A DNA stretch of 14,432 nt from Minisyncoccota bacterium. GTDB taxonomy: Bacteria; Patescibacteriota; Minisyncoccia; UBA6257; 1-14-0-10-40-38. Shown one piece after another: positions 1 through 7,708 of this stretch. The stretch covers positions 1 to 14,432 of the forward strand of contig SIBX01000017.1 of assembly GCA_009694925.1 (NCBI GenBank), read 5' to 3'. Position numbers and translations under genes: made by a program. How positions within the stretch are numbered: position 1 is the first letter of the stretch; each line of letters opens with the position of its first letter. The notes beneath the pieces are model-generated. The model had not been told where the DNA came from, ran no database searches, and worked only from the letters and a program-made list of their open reading frames with translations.

Positions 1-1118
1 TAAGTATCTAAATAAAATGGCGTCTCCCCTATTCCTTTAAATAAATCCACTTCAACCAAATCAAATTTTTCCTTATTTTTGTTTAAAAATAATCTTGCGT
101 CCTGTATTTCTATGTTTAAATTTTTAGCCGTATCTAAATGAAAAAATTCAAATCCTAAATCTACAACTTTTTTATCTATTTCCACCGCTTTTAAGCTTAA
201 TCCGGGAATATCCTTGTAAAAATAAGGAATAGTTCCTGCTCCAAGTCCCAAAAGAAGGACATTTTTTGGATTATTAATAAACGGAGAAATTTCGAACATA
301 TCATATATGTCGATGTATTCCTTATTTTTTTTATATTCTGGATTTTTATAAAAAATCGATTGAGCAAAAAGCAATCCCTTATTTGAGCTTAAAATATAAA
401 TATCTTTTAAATCTTTAACTTCTAGATATCCATATTTTGACTCTCCTGAATAAAGAATTGATTCATCTTTTATTTTTTCTTTTAGGAAAAATAAATTAAG
501 AATAAAAAATAAGATAATTAAAATTCTGATAATTAATTTTTTAAAAATTAAAAAGGTGAGTAATGCCGAACAGCCAAGATAAAAAAGAATAGAAATTCTA
601 ACTCCAAAGCTTGGAATCAATAAAAAGCTGGTTAAAAATATTCCCAATAGAGATCCAAAACTGCTTATGCCGTATATTTTTCCGGAATAAGAGACTGAAT
701 CAAGTCCCCTTAGACTAGCGATTTTTAAAAAATAAATTGAAAGAGAAGAGAGCGCGAATGAAGGAATAAAAAGAGTGAATAACGCCGACAATAAGACTCC
801 CGACTCAAATCTAAAAAAAGATAAATATTGCAGAATATCTTTATAGAAAAGGAATACTATCGCCAGCCATAGATAACCGACAACTGATAGAACCTTGAAA
901 AAAATATCAAAATTAAGTTTTTTTGAAAAATATCCGCCAAGATAGTAGCCGAGAGCAAACGAGAAAATAGAAACACCTATGAGAGCGCTCGAAACATATA
1001 CAGAATAACCAAAATATGGAGAGAGAATTCTGAAGCCTAATATTTCTAAGCCGATAGAAATGAAACCGGATAGAAATGCTTTAAAAATCAAACTTATCCC
1101 GATATTGGAATTATTCAT
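1..1118 (-). CDS. membrane-fused spermidine synthase-like protein (5' part, cut by window edge)
   Basis: I translated the minus strand from ATG at 1118 to the window edge: 372 codons with no stop, so the C-terminus lies outside. The first about 230 residues are a run of hydrophobic helices; the opening helix carries 'GLEILGFRILSPYFG' and is followed by 'FALGYYLGG', the pattern of membrane-fused spermidine synthase-like proteins. A Rossmann-type SAM-binding domain follows: 'LLLGLGAGTIP' (glycine loop), 'AVEIDKKVVDLG' (acidic end of strand 2), 'IQDARLF' and 'FDLVEVDLFKG...TPFYLDT', matching the 'vDaf...iPfhL.T' motif of the group. The glycine loop lacks the GDGG of true polyamine aminopropyltransferases and the catalytic loop lacks a second Asp, so spermidine synthesis is doubtful; it could use another substrate or methylate. 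The gene diverges from the T4SS-like locus and has no visible functional link to it. Class is fairly sure, substrate unknown. Confidence 0.8.
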   Translation of the reverse strand, partial: MNNSNIGISLIFKAFLSGFISIGLEILGFRILSPYFGYSVYVSSALIGVSIFSFALGYYLGGYFSKKLNFDIFFKVLSVVGYLWLAIVFLFYKDILQYLSFFRFESGVLLSALFTLFIPSFALSSLSIYFLKIASLRGLDSVSYSGKIYGISSFGSLLGIFLTSFLLIPSFGVRISILFYLGCSALLTFLIFKKLIIRILIILFFILNLFFLKEKIKDESILYSGESKYGYLEVKDLKDIYILSSNKGLLFAQSIFYKNPEYKKNKEYIDIYDMFEISPFINNPKNVLLLGLGAGTIPYFYKDIPGLSLKAVEIDKKVVDLGFEFFHLDTAKNLNIEIQDARLFLNKNKEKFDLVEVDLFKGIGETPFYLDT

Positions 1119-1121
1119 ATA

Positions 1122-1130
1122 TGATATAAT
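1122..1130 (+). promoter_or_regulatory. extended -10 promoter for the first T4SS-like operon
   Basis: TGATATAAT is an extended -10 (TG-n-TATAAT) and would start transcription near 1137, leaving a leader of about 27 bases before the ATG at 1164. A recognisable -35 at the right spacing is missing, which an extended -10 can tolerate. It overlaps the divergent minus-strand promoter region. It is the only candidate seen for the block 1164-6798. Confidence 0.45.
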
Positions 1131-1140
1131 TATCATTATA
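1129..1140 (-). promoter_or_regulatory. possible -10 boxes for the minus-strand SpeE-like gene
   Basis: Read on the minus strand, the 45-bp divergent gap has TATAAT (1140-1135) directly followed by GATAAT (1134-1129). These lie 16 and 10 bases before the ATG at 1118. No good -35 was found. This is consensus matching only, in very AT-rich DNA. Confidence 0.35.
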
Positions 1141-1163
1141 GAACAATTATCAAAATTGTAGAT

Positions 1164-1970
1164 ATGAAAAAAATTATTTCGATTTCAATAATCGCATTTT
1201 CGGTTTTTTTGGGAATGGTAGTAATTGGGCGTTTTTCTGATTCTAAAGATGTTTTAAACACTGAGGCTCTTGGTTACAAGATAGTTGATCAAGAAAAAAA
1301 TACTTCGGGAAATGAAGGTAAATTTATAGAAAGCTTGGCTGATGTTAAGGCGCCTGAATCAGATGTGGCAATAAGCGAAACAAAAAATGTCTCTGCTTTA
1401 GAACAAAATAATATAACTCAACAGATTGCAAACCAGATTGGGCAAAAAATGATCGGCGGGGCTAAAGATGCGGATAGCTTAATGCAAGATTTAAAATCTG
1501 GGAATCCGGAAACTATACGAAACACATATTCTTTAACGAGTGATTTAATTGCCCAAATGGCAAAAGAGATAAGCTCAGAGACATTAAAGCTTAAAATAAA
1601 CAGCAATCAATTAAATCTGATAACTGATAATTCAAAAGAGGCAAGGCGAGAATACGTCTCGGGCTTGGGCTATATTTTAAGCTCAAAAATTCAAAACAAT
1701 AAAATGACGAGTCTTGATAGTAAGACGTTGAATGATATTTATTTACAATTTGATTCTGCAATAGGAGATTTAAAAAAACTTAGGACGCCGAGCGATTTGT
1801 TTCAATTTCACTCCGACACAATCTCAATTCTTGGAGGAATAAGAAATGGATTATCGCAAATAATAACTACAAACTCTGATCCTGCTAAAATATTAATCAT
1901 ATTGACCTCAATGGAGGAGCTAAATAAAGAATTTAAAGAGTTATTTGAGGGGGCAAGTAAATTAATTTAA
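1164..1970 (+). CDS. membrane-anchored exported protein of unknown function, T4SS-locus associated
   Basis: 268 residues. The N-terminus (MKK, then about 18 hydrophobic residues to roughly residue 22) is a signal anchor or uncleaved signal peptide, placing the rest outside the cytoplasmic membrane. Residues about 23-75 are polar and probably unstructured; the remainder is predominantly helical by composition. A stretch near residue 205, 'TPSDLFQFHSDTISIL', resembles a proline-then-His motif I recall from unnamed exported proteins beside CPR T4SS genes. There is no enzyme motif, no Cys and no second clear membrane segment. It is first in the plus-strand block, and the next gene starts one base after its stop, so the two are almost certainly co-transcribed and perhaps translationally coupled. 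No Shine-Dalgarno precedes the ATG. An adaptor or pilus-assembly role is inferred from position only. Confidence 0.82.
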   Translation: MKKIISISIIAFSVFLGMVVIGRFSDSKDVLNTEALGYKIVDQEKNTSGNEGKFIESLADVKAPESDVAISETKNVSALEQNNITQQIANQIGQKMIGGAKDADSLMQDLKSGNPETIRNTYSLTSDLIAQMAKEISSETLKLKINSNQLNLITDNSKEARREYVSGLGYILSSKIQNNKMTSLDSKTLNDIYLQFDSAIGDLKKLRTPSDLFQFHSDTISILGGIRNGLSQIITTNSDPAKILIILTSMEELNKEFKELFEGASKLI

Positions 1971-1971
1971 A

Positions 1972-3489
1972 ATGAAAAAAAAGCTTTTTAAGATAGTTTC
2001 AATATTTTCACTAGTATCAATTGTACTGATGTCTTTCTTTCCTGGTGGAAATATTAAAGAGGTTTTTAAAACGGAAAGGGCCGATGCGCAATTGACAACT
2101 ATTGATTTCGCTAATTTAGGGACTGCTCTTTATCATGTGATGGAATTTATTGCTACCACATTAAAAGATGCCGCAGAAGCTGAAATCAAGAAACAGATAT
2201 TAGATCAATTAGTAAACCAAATTATCCAATGGATTCAGGGTGGGGGAAAACCTAAATTTGTTAGCGATTTTGGGGGATTCTTAGAAGAAGCTGGACAAAA
2301 TGCGGTGGGACAATTTGCTCATGATTTGGGTTTGGAATTTTTGTGCAGCCCGTTTAATCTTCAATTAAGATTCGCCCTATTCCCCGTTGCCAGCTTTGGA
2401 GGGGGAAGCGGAAGATTCTCTTGCACACTAGATCAAATAGTCGGAAATATTGAGAATTTTCAAAATGATTTCAGAGACGGAGGGTGGATTCTTTTTGATC
2501 GATCTTATGAGCCACAGAATAATTTCTATACGCTTCTTATTATGGCCAATATAGAGAAAAATTCCAGGATTGCGCAGGCAACTTCTAAAGCTCTTAATGC
2601 CGTGAATCAAGCATCGGGATACTTGTCTACTGAAGACTGCGAAGAAGATCCATCGTCTAACGCACCCGATCAAGACGGCGACGGCAAGAAGGGAGATATA
2701 GCTTCAAGATGTGTTGTTACAACTCCTGGAAAACATCTTGGAGAGTTAACCTCAAAGGCAATCGGAAGCGATATTGATTTTATAATTAACGCAGATGGAG
2801 TTGGAGCCTATGTGGCAGCGATAGTTGATGCGGCAATAAATAGCTTAATTATTTCTGGAGCCGAAGGACTTCTGGGAGCTAAAAATGGACATCAAGGACA
2901 AAATGTACGAGTGGATCCGTGTTTTGGTTTAACTGGCCCCCCATTTGATGCTTGTAAGGATTATCAAGATGTTAAAAAATCGCAAATGGATTTGCATATC
3001 ATCGGAATAAAAGCCCAGGTTGAAGACCAGCTTGATGATAGAGAAGATGCCAAAGCAGAAATAGATTCATTTATAACTAAAGTAAATAATTATGAGGTAG
3101 ATCTAAACGCTTTAGTGGCTCAGTTTAATCCTCTAAGTTGCCCGAATAAGACAACCTCATTAAATGAAATTAATGTTGAGCTGGCTTATTCAACAAGCTC
3201 AAAACAAACAAAACTGAATGAGGGTTTGGAAAACGACAATATTATACTTAAATTTGAAGATGCCTTAACTGGTATGAATGAGATTTTAAGCAGAGAAACG
3301 GCCTCATCAACAGACGATATTGTGCTTGCTAGAATACTGGGCGATGTGCAATCGCATATAATCAACCCGCAAGAGGCACCTGATTTCTTGGGCAAAATGA
3401 AGTCTGATACTTCTGCCTTGGAAGATAGGATAGATGATAAATTGGATAGATTTAATAAATTATTAAGAAATTGTCAGGCGGGAATATAA
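1972..3489 (+). CDS. secreted protein of unknown function, candidate T4SS/pilus component
   Basis: 505 residues. A signal peptide (MKKKLFK plus hydrophobic stretch to about residue 24) has a plausible signal peptidase I site at ADA-Q (37-40). The mature N-terminal part is helical (residues 45-95), followed by 'WIQGGGKPKFVSDFGGFL' (about 87-104) and 'LCSPFNLQL' (124-132), a pattern I remember from unnamed CPR proteins next to VirB6/TrbL. 'NDFRDGGWILF' (165-175) and 'PQNNFY' follow. Residues 233-242 (DQDGDGKKGD) look like a calcium-binding DxDxDG loop near Cys223 and Cys247. Small hydrophobic runs at about 277-303 could be a membrane-active segment. The last about 170 residues are charged and helical. 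By position and by being exported, helical and next to a VirB6-like gene it could be a VirB5/TrbJ-type minor component, but no sequence match supports that. Its ATG is one base after the previous stop, with no Shine-Dalgarno. Confidence 0.82.
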   Translation: MKKKLFKIVSIFSLVSIVLMSFFPGGNIKEVFKTERADAQLTTIDFANLGTALYHVMEFIATTLKDAAEAEIKKQILDQLVNQIIQWIQGGGKPKFVSDFGGFLEEAGQNAVGQFAHDLGLEFLCSPFNLQLRFALFPVASFGGGSGRFSCTLDQIVGNIENFQNDFRDGGWILFDRSYEPQNNFYTLLIMANIEKNSRIAQATSKALNAVNQASGYLSTEDCEEDPSSNAPDQDGDGKKGDIASRCVVTTPGKHLGELTSKAIGSDIDFIINADGVGAYVAAIVDAAINSLIISGAEGLLGAKNGHQGQNVRVDPCFGLTGPPFDACKDYQDVKKSQMDLHIIGIKAQVEDQLDDREDAKAEIDSFITKVNNYEVDLNALVAQFNPLSCPNKTTSLNEINVELAYSTSSKQTKLNEGLENDNIILKFEDALTGMNEILSRETASSTDDIVLARILGDVQSHIINPQEAPDFLGKMKSDTSALEDRIDDKLDRFNKLLRNCQAGI

Positions 3490-3505
3490 AATTATAAAGA
3501 AAAGG

Positions 3506-3536
3506 CTGGATTATCCAGTCAAGCTGGATAATGACA
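3506..3536 (+). repeat. palindromic repeat, copy A
   Basis: CTGG, then stem ATTATCCAG (3510-3518), loop TCAAG, stem CTGGATAAT (3524-3532), then GACA: a perfect 9-bp stem with a 5-base loop. It has the same ends (CTGGAT ... ATGACA) as four other copies in the window. It sits 16 bases after the stop of the preceding gene, and its last six bases, ATGACA, contain the first possible start codon of the VirB6-like gene. In mRNA the hairpin would cover the ribosome-binding area. Confidence 0.9.
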
Positions 3537-5921
3537 AAGAAAATGATCTCAAAATTGTTTAACAAACTGCTTAAAAATAAAAAATTTCTACTCGCCGCGA
3601 TTTTATTTGCTGGCCTGTTTTTTGTTTTCGGCACGAAAAATGTACAAGCGTGTAATTGGTTAAAGGATGGAACTGCATGCATAGAAGAAAGTATCACTTC
3701 TGCCGTACAAGTTATAACGTTGCTTATATTTTCTTTCCTTGGTAGAGCAATAAATATAATATCTAATTTTCTTTTTCCCTTAGTTTCTCTTGGCAATCAG
3801 GCGCTTGGAAGCCCATTAGTTAGAACAGGATTTAGAATTTGCCTGCAAGTTGCCAATCTTGGATTTGTGGTTTCCATAATATATGTAGCTTTTGCGACTA
3901 TAACAAAATTTAATGACTATAAAATAAAAGATTTTTTAATTAAACTCATAACGGCAGCTGTGTTGATTAATTTTAGCTTTGCCATGGCAGGAACAATAAT
4001 GGATGTAAGTAATGTTGTGGGAAATTATTTTTTAGCAAAATCTATACCGGATGGAAATTTAGATGGTTTTTCGGAACAAATGGCTAATGCTTTTAATTTA
4101 GGTAAGATTACCCAGGTAAAACCGGGTCCAAATGTAGGACTTGAAGATAATTTATCTTCAGTGGGAAGAACTTTTTTGAATATTATATTTTCCATGTGGA
4201 TTTCTATTTTTGTCAGCATAATCATACTCCTAACCTTTATAGGTATCGCCGGAATGATGCTTGCCAGATATGTTGCTATGGTAATTCTTTTGACGTGCAT
4301 GCCCGTTATTTGGCTGTGTTACATGAGCCCATTCCCACAGGTTAAGAGTTATTTTGGAAAGTGGTGGGAGCAGTTTTTAAAGTGGATATATTTTTATCCC
4401 ATCACGGCATTTTTTCTTTATCTTGCTTTACTTACAGCAACAACGACCACTGCGGGCCTATCAAATAGTGTTGATGCTACAAATGCAGCACAAGAGACAA
4501 ATAGAGGCATTCTGAATGCCTTCGGGTTGACTGGCATTATTGATTCAATAGTTAAGGCTGTATTTTTTATGGTGGCACTTTACGCTGGAAATAAGGCCGG
4601 AGGAGGATTTATGACTACTACTTTTAATTTAGCCAAAGGAACAGCAAACAAAATGATTGGGGCCTATAAAGGAGCTGCTCTGGGAACAGGAAAATACATA
4701 GGGAGTAGGGCATTAAAAGTAGCTAGTACGCCACTTAAACTTATACCTAAAGAATATTTTAAGGGTGCAAATGCTACTGGAAAGGCTGGAATCTTAAACC
4801 GCGCACTATCTTACATCCCTGGGCTTGGACAATTAAATGAGGCGATAACCGGAGGGATTACTGGTGCAAGGAAGGCTGGTATTATAGCTGATCAATATAA
4901 AACAGGTGAAGAAAAAAAAGCGGAAACTTTGAAATTCGCTCAAGAACGAACCAAGGATATGAATTTTGATAAAATGAAGCCAGAAAAAGCAATGAAAGAA
5001 TTTTCAAAACTAGGTCAGGAAGAAAAGATGGCCGTAGCTATGCAATTGAACGAAGGGGGAAAGGCTGATATTCTTGGACCTGAATTGGTTAAATTATTAG
5101 CAAAAACAGGAAAGGCTGATTGGGTAAAAGCTGGAGCAGAAAAACAATTAGGGGAAATTGAAAATAAAAATGGTATAAACCAGGCAATGGCTAAGGCGAG
5201 TGTTTCTGGAGAAAAAGAAGCATTCAGTACGGCAATGAAGGAATTTCATGAAAAAATATCTAAAAAGGATAGGAACATACAAAACCTTACTGATTCTGCA
5301 ATGGCCCAAGAGTACGATGCAAAAAATCCATTACATACAGCCCTTGGAGAAGTTGGAGCCAGAGATTATATTAAAAGTTTAAGAAATGCTTCTATGAAGA
5401 ATAATCCTGGTGCTTATGTTGCTAAGGCTATTAAAAATCTACCAGATACAACTATTGAATCTTTAAATAAATTCAAATTAAATCTTTTAAATTCTTCCAA
5501 TCTTAAAGGAATCCCTAATAATGTTGGTAAATTAGATAATTCTTCTCTTGATGAATTAAGTGAAGTACTGGAGTCTCTTGGTTTTATTTCAAAAGAGCAG
5601 AGCCGCAATAGGGAATATCTAGGTCTAGATGAAGAAAATAATTATACTCTCAAAAGACAACCGATAGATAAAGAAGAATTGCTAGATAAATATCACGACT
5701 TTATCGCAAATAGTAAAGATCCTAAAAAATGCGCTCGCGTAGAAGCATTTATGATGAAAAAACTTGCAGAGGAAGATACTAATGTCCATAAAGTTTTAAA
5801 TAAGGGACTAAATACTAGACTCACTGGGGCAATAGGTAGGAGCGAGGACGGAGAACCGAATGATAAAAAACCTGATTCCGGACAAGAAAAAAAGGGTGAG
5901 AAAGATGATGTAAAAAAATAA
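3531..5921 (+). CDS. VirB6/TrbL-like polytopic T4SS channel protein with long cytoplasmic tail
   Basis: 796 residues. VirB6/TrbL proteins form the inner-membrane part of type IV secretion channels and work with VirB4. The N-terminal segment (about 17-40, ending near VQA-C) is a signal-like helix. Hydrophobic helices follow at about 56-88, 104-124, 136-156, 214-238, 244-265, 285-304 and 334-352. 'VANLGFVVSIIYVAFATI' (107-124) and 'LITAAVLINFSFAMAGTIMD' (139-158) are the signature region I associate with the CPR form of this family. From about residue 360 the protein is soluble, Lys/Glu-rich and helical for some 430 residues, much longer than classical VirB6 (about 300 in total), and it ends in a charged, probably disordered tail. 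The first ATG (3531) lies inside palindromic repeat A; a second in-frame ATG at 3543 (MISKLF) may be the real start. Neither has a Shine-Dalgarno. The family call is good; the tail's function is unknown. Confidence 0.88.
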   Translation: MTKKMISKLFNKLLKNKKFLLAAILFAGLFFVFGTKNVQACNWLKDGTACIEESITSAVQVITLLIFSFLGRAINIISNFLFPLVSLGNQALGSPLVRTGFRICLQVANLGFVVSIIYVAFATITKFNDYKIKDFLIKLITAAVLINFSFAMAGTIMDVSNVVGNYFLAKSIPDGNLDGFSEQMANAFNLGKITQVKPGPNVGLEDNLSSVGRTFLNIIFSMWISIFVSIIILLTFIGIAGMMLARYVAMVILLTCMPVIWLCYMSPFPQVKSYFGKWWEQFLKWIYFYPITAFFLYLALLTATTTTAGLSNSVDATNAAQETNRGILNAFGLTGIIDSIVKAVFFMVALYAGNKAGGGFMTTTFNLAKGTANKMIGAYKGAALGTGKYIGSRALKVASTPLKLIPKEYFKGANATGKAGILNRALSYIPGLGQLNEAITGGITGARKAGIIADQYKTGEEKKAETLKFAQERTKDMNFDKMKPEKAMKEFSKLGQEEKMAVAMQLNEGGKADILGPELVKLLAKTGKADWVKAGAEKQLGEIENKNGINQAMAKASVSGEKEAFSTAMKEFHEKISKKDRNIQNLTDSAMAQEYDAKNPLHTALGEVGARDYIKSLRNASMKNNPGAYVAKAIKNLPDTTIESLNKFKLNLLNSSNLKGIPNNVGKLDNSSLDELSEVLESLGFISKEQSRNREYLGLDEENNYTLKRQPIDKEELLDKYHDFIANSKDPKKCARVEAFMMKKLAEEDTNVHKVLNKGLNTRLTGAIGRSEDGEPNDKKPDSGQEKKGEKDDVKK

Positions 5922-5934
5922 TATTTAAAATTAG

Positions 5935-6798
5935 ATGATAAAGATTACACAACAAGAAGTAGGTTCACGATGGAGAGAGCTCTCTCTTATTTTAAGAGAG
6001 TCGCTTTTTAGCGAAGAAAATTCTAATATTGTTTTTCAAATATCTGGTGCTAAAAAATTAAACGAAAAAATCATTGATCAGATATTATTAACTGCCGGCG
6101 ATGTTTTGATGGGTTTTGTTCCTTTAGATACTGTTAAAATTGCGGATGAGTTAGCAGAAAGAACTGGAATCGATAAACAGATTGCCTATGAAATTTCCCA
6201 AGAATTGAATAGAAAAATATTTGAGCCACTAAAAACGGAAATAGAGGATATAGGAGTTGGCGCTTCAATTATCTACAACAAAGAATCGCAGACCATACCA
6301 ACATCTAGAACTACAAATGAATTCAAGTCTTCGCAAAATCCTAACGCTGGCCAAGCTCCAGTCTATCGAGGACAGGCAATGCAGAATTTAGAGAATAGAC
6401 TAAGCGGATATAATCAGGAATCCCGTCCAAGAGACTTCGTGAACGAGCTTACTAATGATAAAAATAGAAGAATGGGAGAAGTTTCTGGAAACAATGGAAC
6501 GTCTCCTAAAATTCAAAAAATAGAAGAAATACCAGATGCTCCTTTTATAATGCATGAGGAAAAACCAATATTTACCAAGGAACAAACGGGATTTAGAAAA
6601 AATGATTTTAATTCCCCTATGTCTTATCAGCCATTCAAGCTTCAAGATGTTAAATCACAAAAGGAAGCTCCTGTTTCTGCAAGGATAGATTTAGGACAAG
6701 AAGAGCCCAGTAAAACTTCATCATTGGGCGAAGAAAATAAAGACGATAGCATAAGGGTGGTGCATTATAGCGAATTTAAAACAATTCCAAAAAAATAA
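5935..6798 (+). CDS. cytoplasmic T4SS-associated protein with helical N-domain and disordered tail
   Basis: 287 residues, with no signal peptide or membrane helix. Residues 1-105 form a helical domain containing 'ILLTAGDVLMGFVPL' and 'AYEISQELNRKIFEPLK'. This resembles a small domain I recall from CPR proteins, where it recurs beside type IV pilus and T4SS genes with the pattern 'GyvllGl.P ... A..ia.din..iF'. Residues about 110-265 are rich in Pro, Ser, Gln, Asn and charged residues and are probably disordered. The C-terminus has 'IRVVHYSEFKTIPKK', a short conserved-looking tail that might be a docking peptide. It starts 13 bases after the VirB6-like stop and is the last gene of the block, directly followed by a terminator hairpin. 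A cytoplasmic adaptor or regulator role is inferred. There is no enzymatic motif. Confidence 0.78.
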   Translation: MIKITQQEVGSRWRELSLILRESLFSEENSNIVFQISGAKKLNEKIIDQILLTAGDVLMGFVPLDTVKIADELAERTGIDKQIAYEISQELNRKIFEPLKTEIEDIGVGASIIYNKESQTIPTSRTTNEFKSSQNPNAGQAPVYRGQAMQNLENRLSGYNQESRPRDFVNELTNDKNRRMGEVSGNNGTSPKIQKIEEIPDAPFIMHEEKPIFTKEQTGFRKNDFNSPMSYQPFKLQDVKSQKEAPVSARIDLGQEEPSKTSSLGEENKDDSIRVVHYSEFKTIPKK

Positions 6799-6830
6799 AA
6801 ACAATCAATTTAATAGATTGTTTTTATTGT
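6797..6830 (+). terminator. hairpin terminator, probably bidirectional
   Basis: AAAAACAATC (6797-6806) pairs perfectly with GATTGTTTTT (6816-6825) around a 9-base loop. The stem overlaps the stop codon of the preceding gene and is followed by TTATTG. The minus strand shows a similar stem followed by a longer T-rich run, so it can also end the converging GIY-YIG transcript. Only three G-C pairs are present, so termination may be leaky. Confidence 0.7.
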
Positions 6831-6850
6831 ATTGTCACATTTTCTTTATC

Positions 6851-6881
6851 TGTCATTATCCAGCTCGACTGGATAATCTAG
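6851..6881 (-). repeat. palindromic repeat, copy B (minus orientation)
   Basis: On the minus strand it reads CTAG, ATTATCCAG, TCGAG, CTGGATAAT, GACA; the arms are at 6877-6869 and 6863-6855. It is nearly identical to copy A, differing in the left flank (CTAG for CTGG) and the loop centre. It begins one base beyond the stop codon of the GIY-YIG gene. Confidence 0.9.
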
Positions 6882-6882
6882 T

Positions 6883-7170
6883 TTATAATTCTTCATATAA
6901 ATCTTTCCATTCAGGGTTTTGAGACTCAATTAAATCTAATTTCCAAGCTCTATTCCACTTCTTAATTTGTTTCTCTCGCATTATCGCAGAATTTACATCA
7001 TTTGTAGTATTAAAATATACAAGTCTTCTAATATTATATTTTTTAGTAAATCCAGGGATAATTTTTTCTTTATGCTCATAGATTCTTCTTTTTAAATCAT
7101 TGGTAACACCGATATATAATGTTCCATTCCTTTTACTGGCCAAAATATAAACATAATAATTTTTATCCAT
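6883..7170 (-). CDS. small GIY-YIG endonuclease domain protein (UPF0213/YhbQ type)
   Basis: 95 residues, the usual size of the stand-alone family. GIY-YIG nucleases cut DNA through a fold with paired Tyr motifs, a conserved Arg and a metal-binding Glu. Visible here are YVY (6-8, the 'GIY' position), YIG (19-21), R28/R29 in 'NDLKRRIYEH', Glu66 in 'MREKQIKKW' and the closing 'NPEWKDLYEEL' with Asn85. All catalytic positions appear intact. Members of this short group are widespread and often multicopy in bacteria; their role is poorly known, with DNA repair and mobility both suggested. The gene lies between palindromic copies B (just after its stop) and C (15 bases before its start), and downstream of prgI on the same strand, so it is probably read from the prgI promoter. 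It is not an expected T4SS part and may be a later insertion. Confidence 0.9.
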   Translation of the reverse strand: MDKNYYVYILASKRNGTLYIGVTNDLKRRIYEHKEKIIPGFTKKYNIRRLVYFNTTNDVNSAIMREKQIKKWNRAWKLDLIESQNPEWKDLYEEL

Positions 7171-7185
7171 AGGAATAATTACATC

Positions 7186-7216
7186 CTAGATCCTCGGGTC
7201 AAGCCCGAGGATGACA
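7186..7216 (+). repeat. palindromic repeat, copy C (changed stem)
   Basis: CTAG, stem ATCCTCGGG (7190-7198), loop TCAAG, stem CCCGAGGAT (7204-7212), GACA. The flanks, loop and length match copy A, but seven stem positions differ and all are compensated in the other arm, so the 9-bp pairing stays perfect. It lies between prgI and the GIY-YIG gene. The sequence after it (7224 on, CTGGATTTTT) looks like the start of another, decayed unit. Confidence 0.88.
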
Positions 7217-7231
7217 AGCGGGGCTGGATTT

Positions 7232-7699
7232 TTAGCGATAATCAATTCTATGCGCTCTGCGTATTTCGCCAGTTGTTTTCCTTAAATCTTCCTCCGATTC
7301 CCTACCTTGAAAAATTTTTGAAGATTTTTCCCTGGTTCCGATTGGATTAGAGGAGGTGGATATTTTTAAAAATAAATCTTTTAACGGATTTGAAGATTGA
7401 GTTGGTTTTTGCACAATCTTACCCTCTTTTTTCCATAAAAATGAGCGGGGATGCCAGAGATAATTAAACGCGGCTAGAATAATTTTGGTTGCAGGAACGC
7501 CGTTAAATTTACCAAAAGAAAGAACTATAGCAACTAATCCTAAAAAAACCGTGATAAATATCCAAAGCCAAAATTGAAGTATATAAAAAAGAATAATTGA
7601 AATAACCGTTGCAGAGGCAACGTATAAAAACTGCTTTAGCGTGAGCGGGCCTACAATTTTTGGAGAAACATCTATAAATTGGGGGACCTGAAATTGCAT
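7232..7699 (-). CDS. PrgI-family T4SS membrane protein
   Basis: 155 residues from ATG at 7699. PrgI-family proteins are small inner-membrane components that accompany VirB4 in conjugation and secretion loci of Gram-positive bacteria and CPR. The N-terminus 'MQFQVPQFIDVSPKIVGPLTLKQFLY' holds the family's 'VPQFI...KIvGPLTlkQF' signature, followed by two hydrophobic helices at about 23-41 and 43-62, then 'GKFNGVPATKIILAAFNYLWHPRSFLWKK'. The C-terminal about 60 residues are basic and polar, presumably cytoplasmic. The longer reading from ATG 7720 is rejected because it would begin inside the -10 box at 7714-7709 and adds seven residues (MLYNYNN) ahead of the conserved start. The gene is oppositely oriented to VirB4, whereas a co-directional prgI-virB4 pair is the arrangement I expect in this group. 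Confidence 0.9.
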   Translation of the reverse strand: MQFQVPQFIDVSPKIVGPLTLKQFLYVASATVISIILFYILQFWLWIFITVFLGLVAIVLSFGKFNGVPATKIILAAFNYLWHPRSFLWKKEGKIVQKPTQSSNPLKDLFLKISTSSNPIGTREKSSKIFQGRESEEDLRKTTGEIRRAHRIDYR

Positions 7700-7708
7700 A
7701 TTGTTATA

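Noticed and set aside
3452..3796. 114-residue minus-strand ORF over the VirB6-like gene start
   Set aside because: It overlaps two plus-strand genes and repeat A; composition and position indicate a shadow frame.
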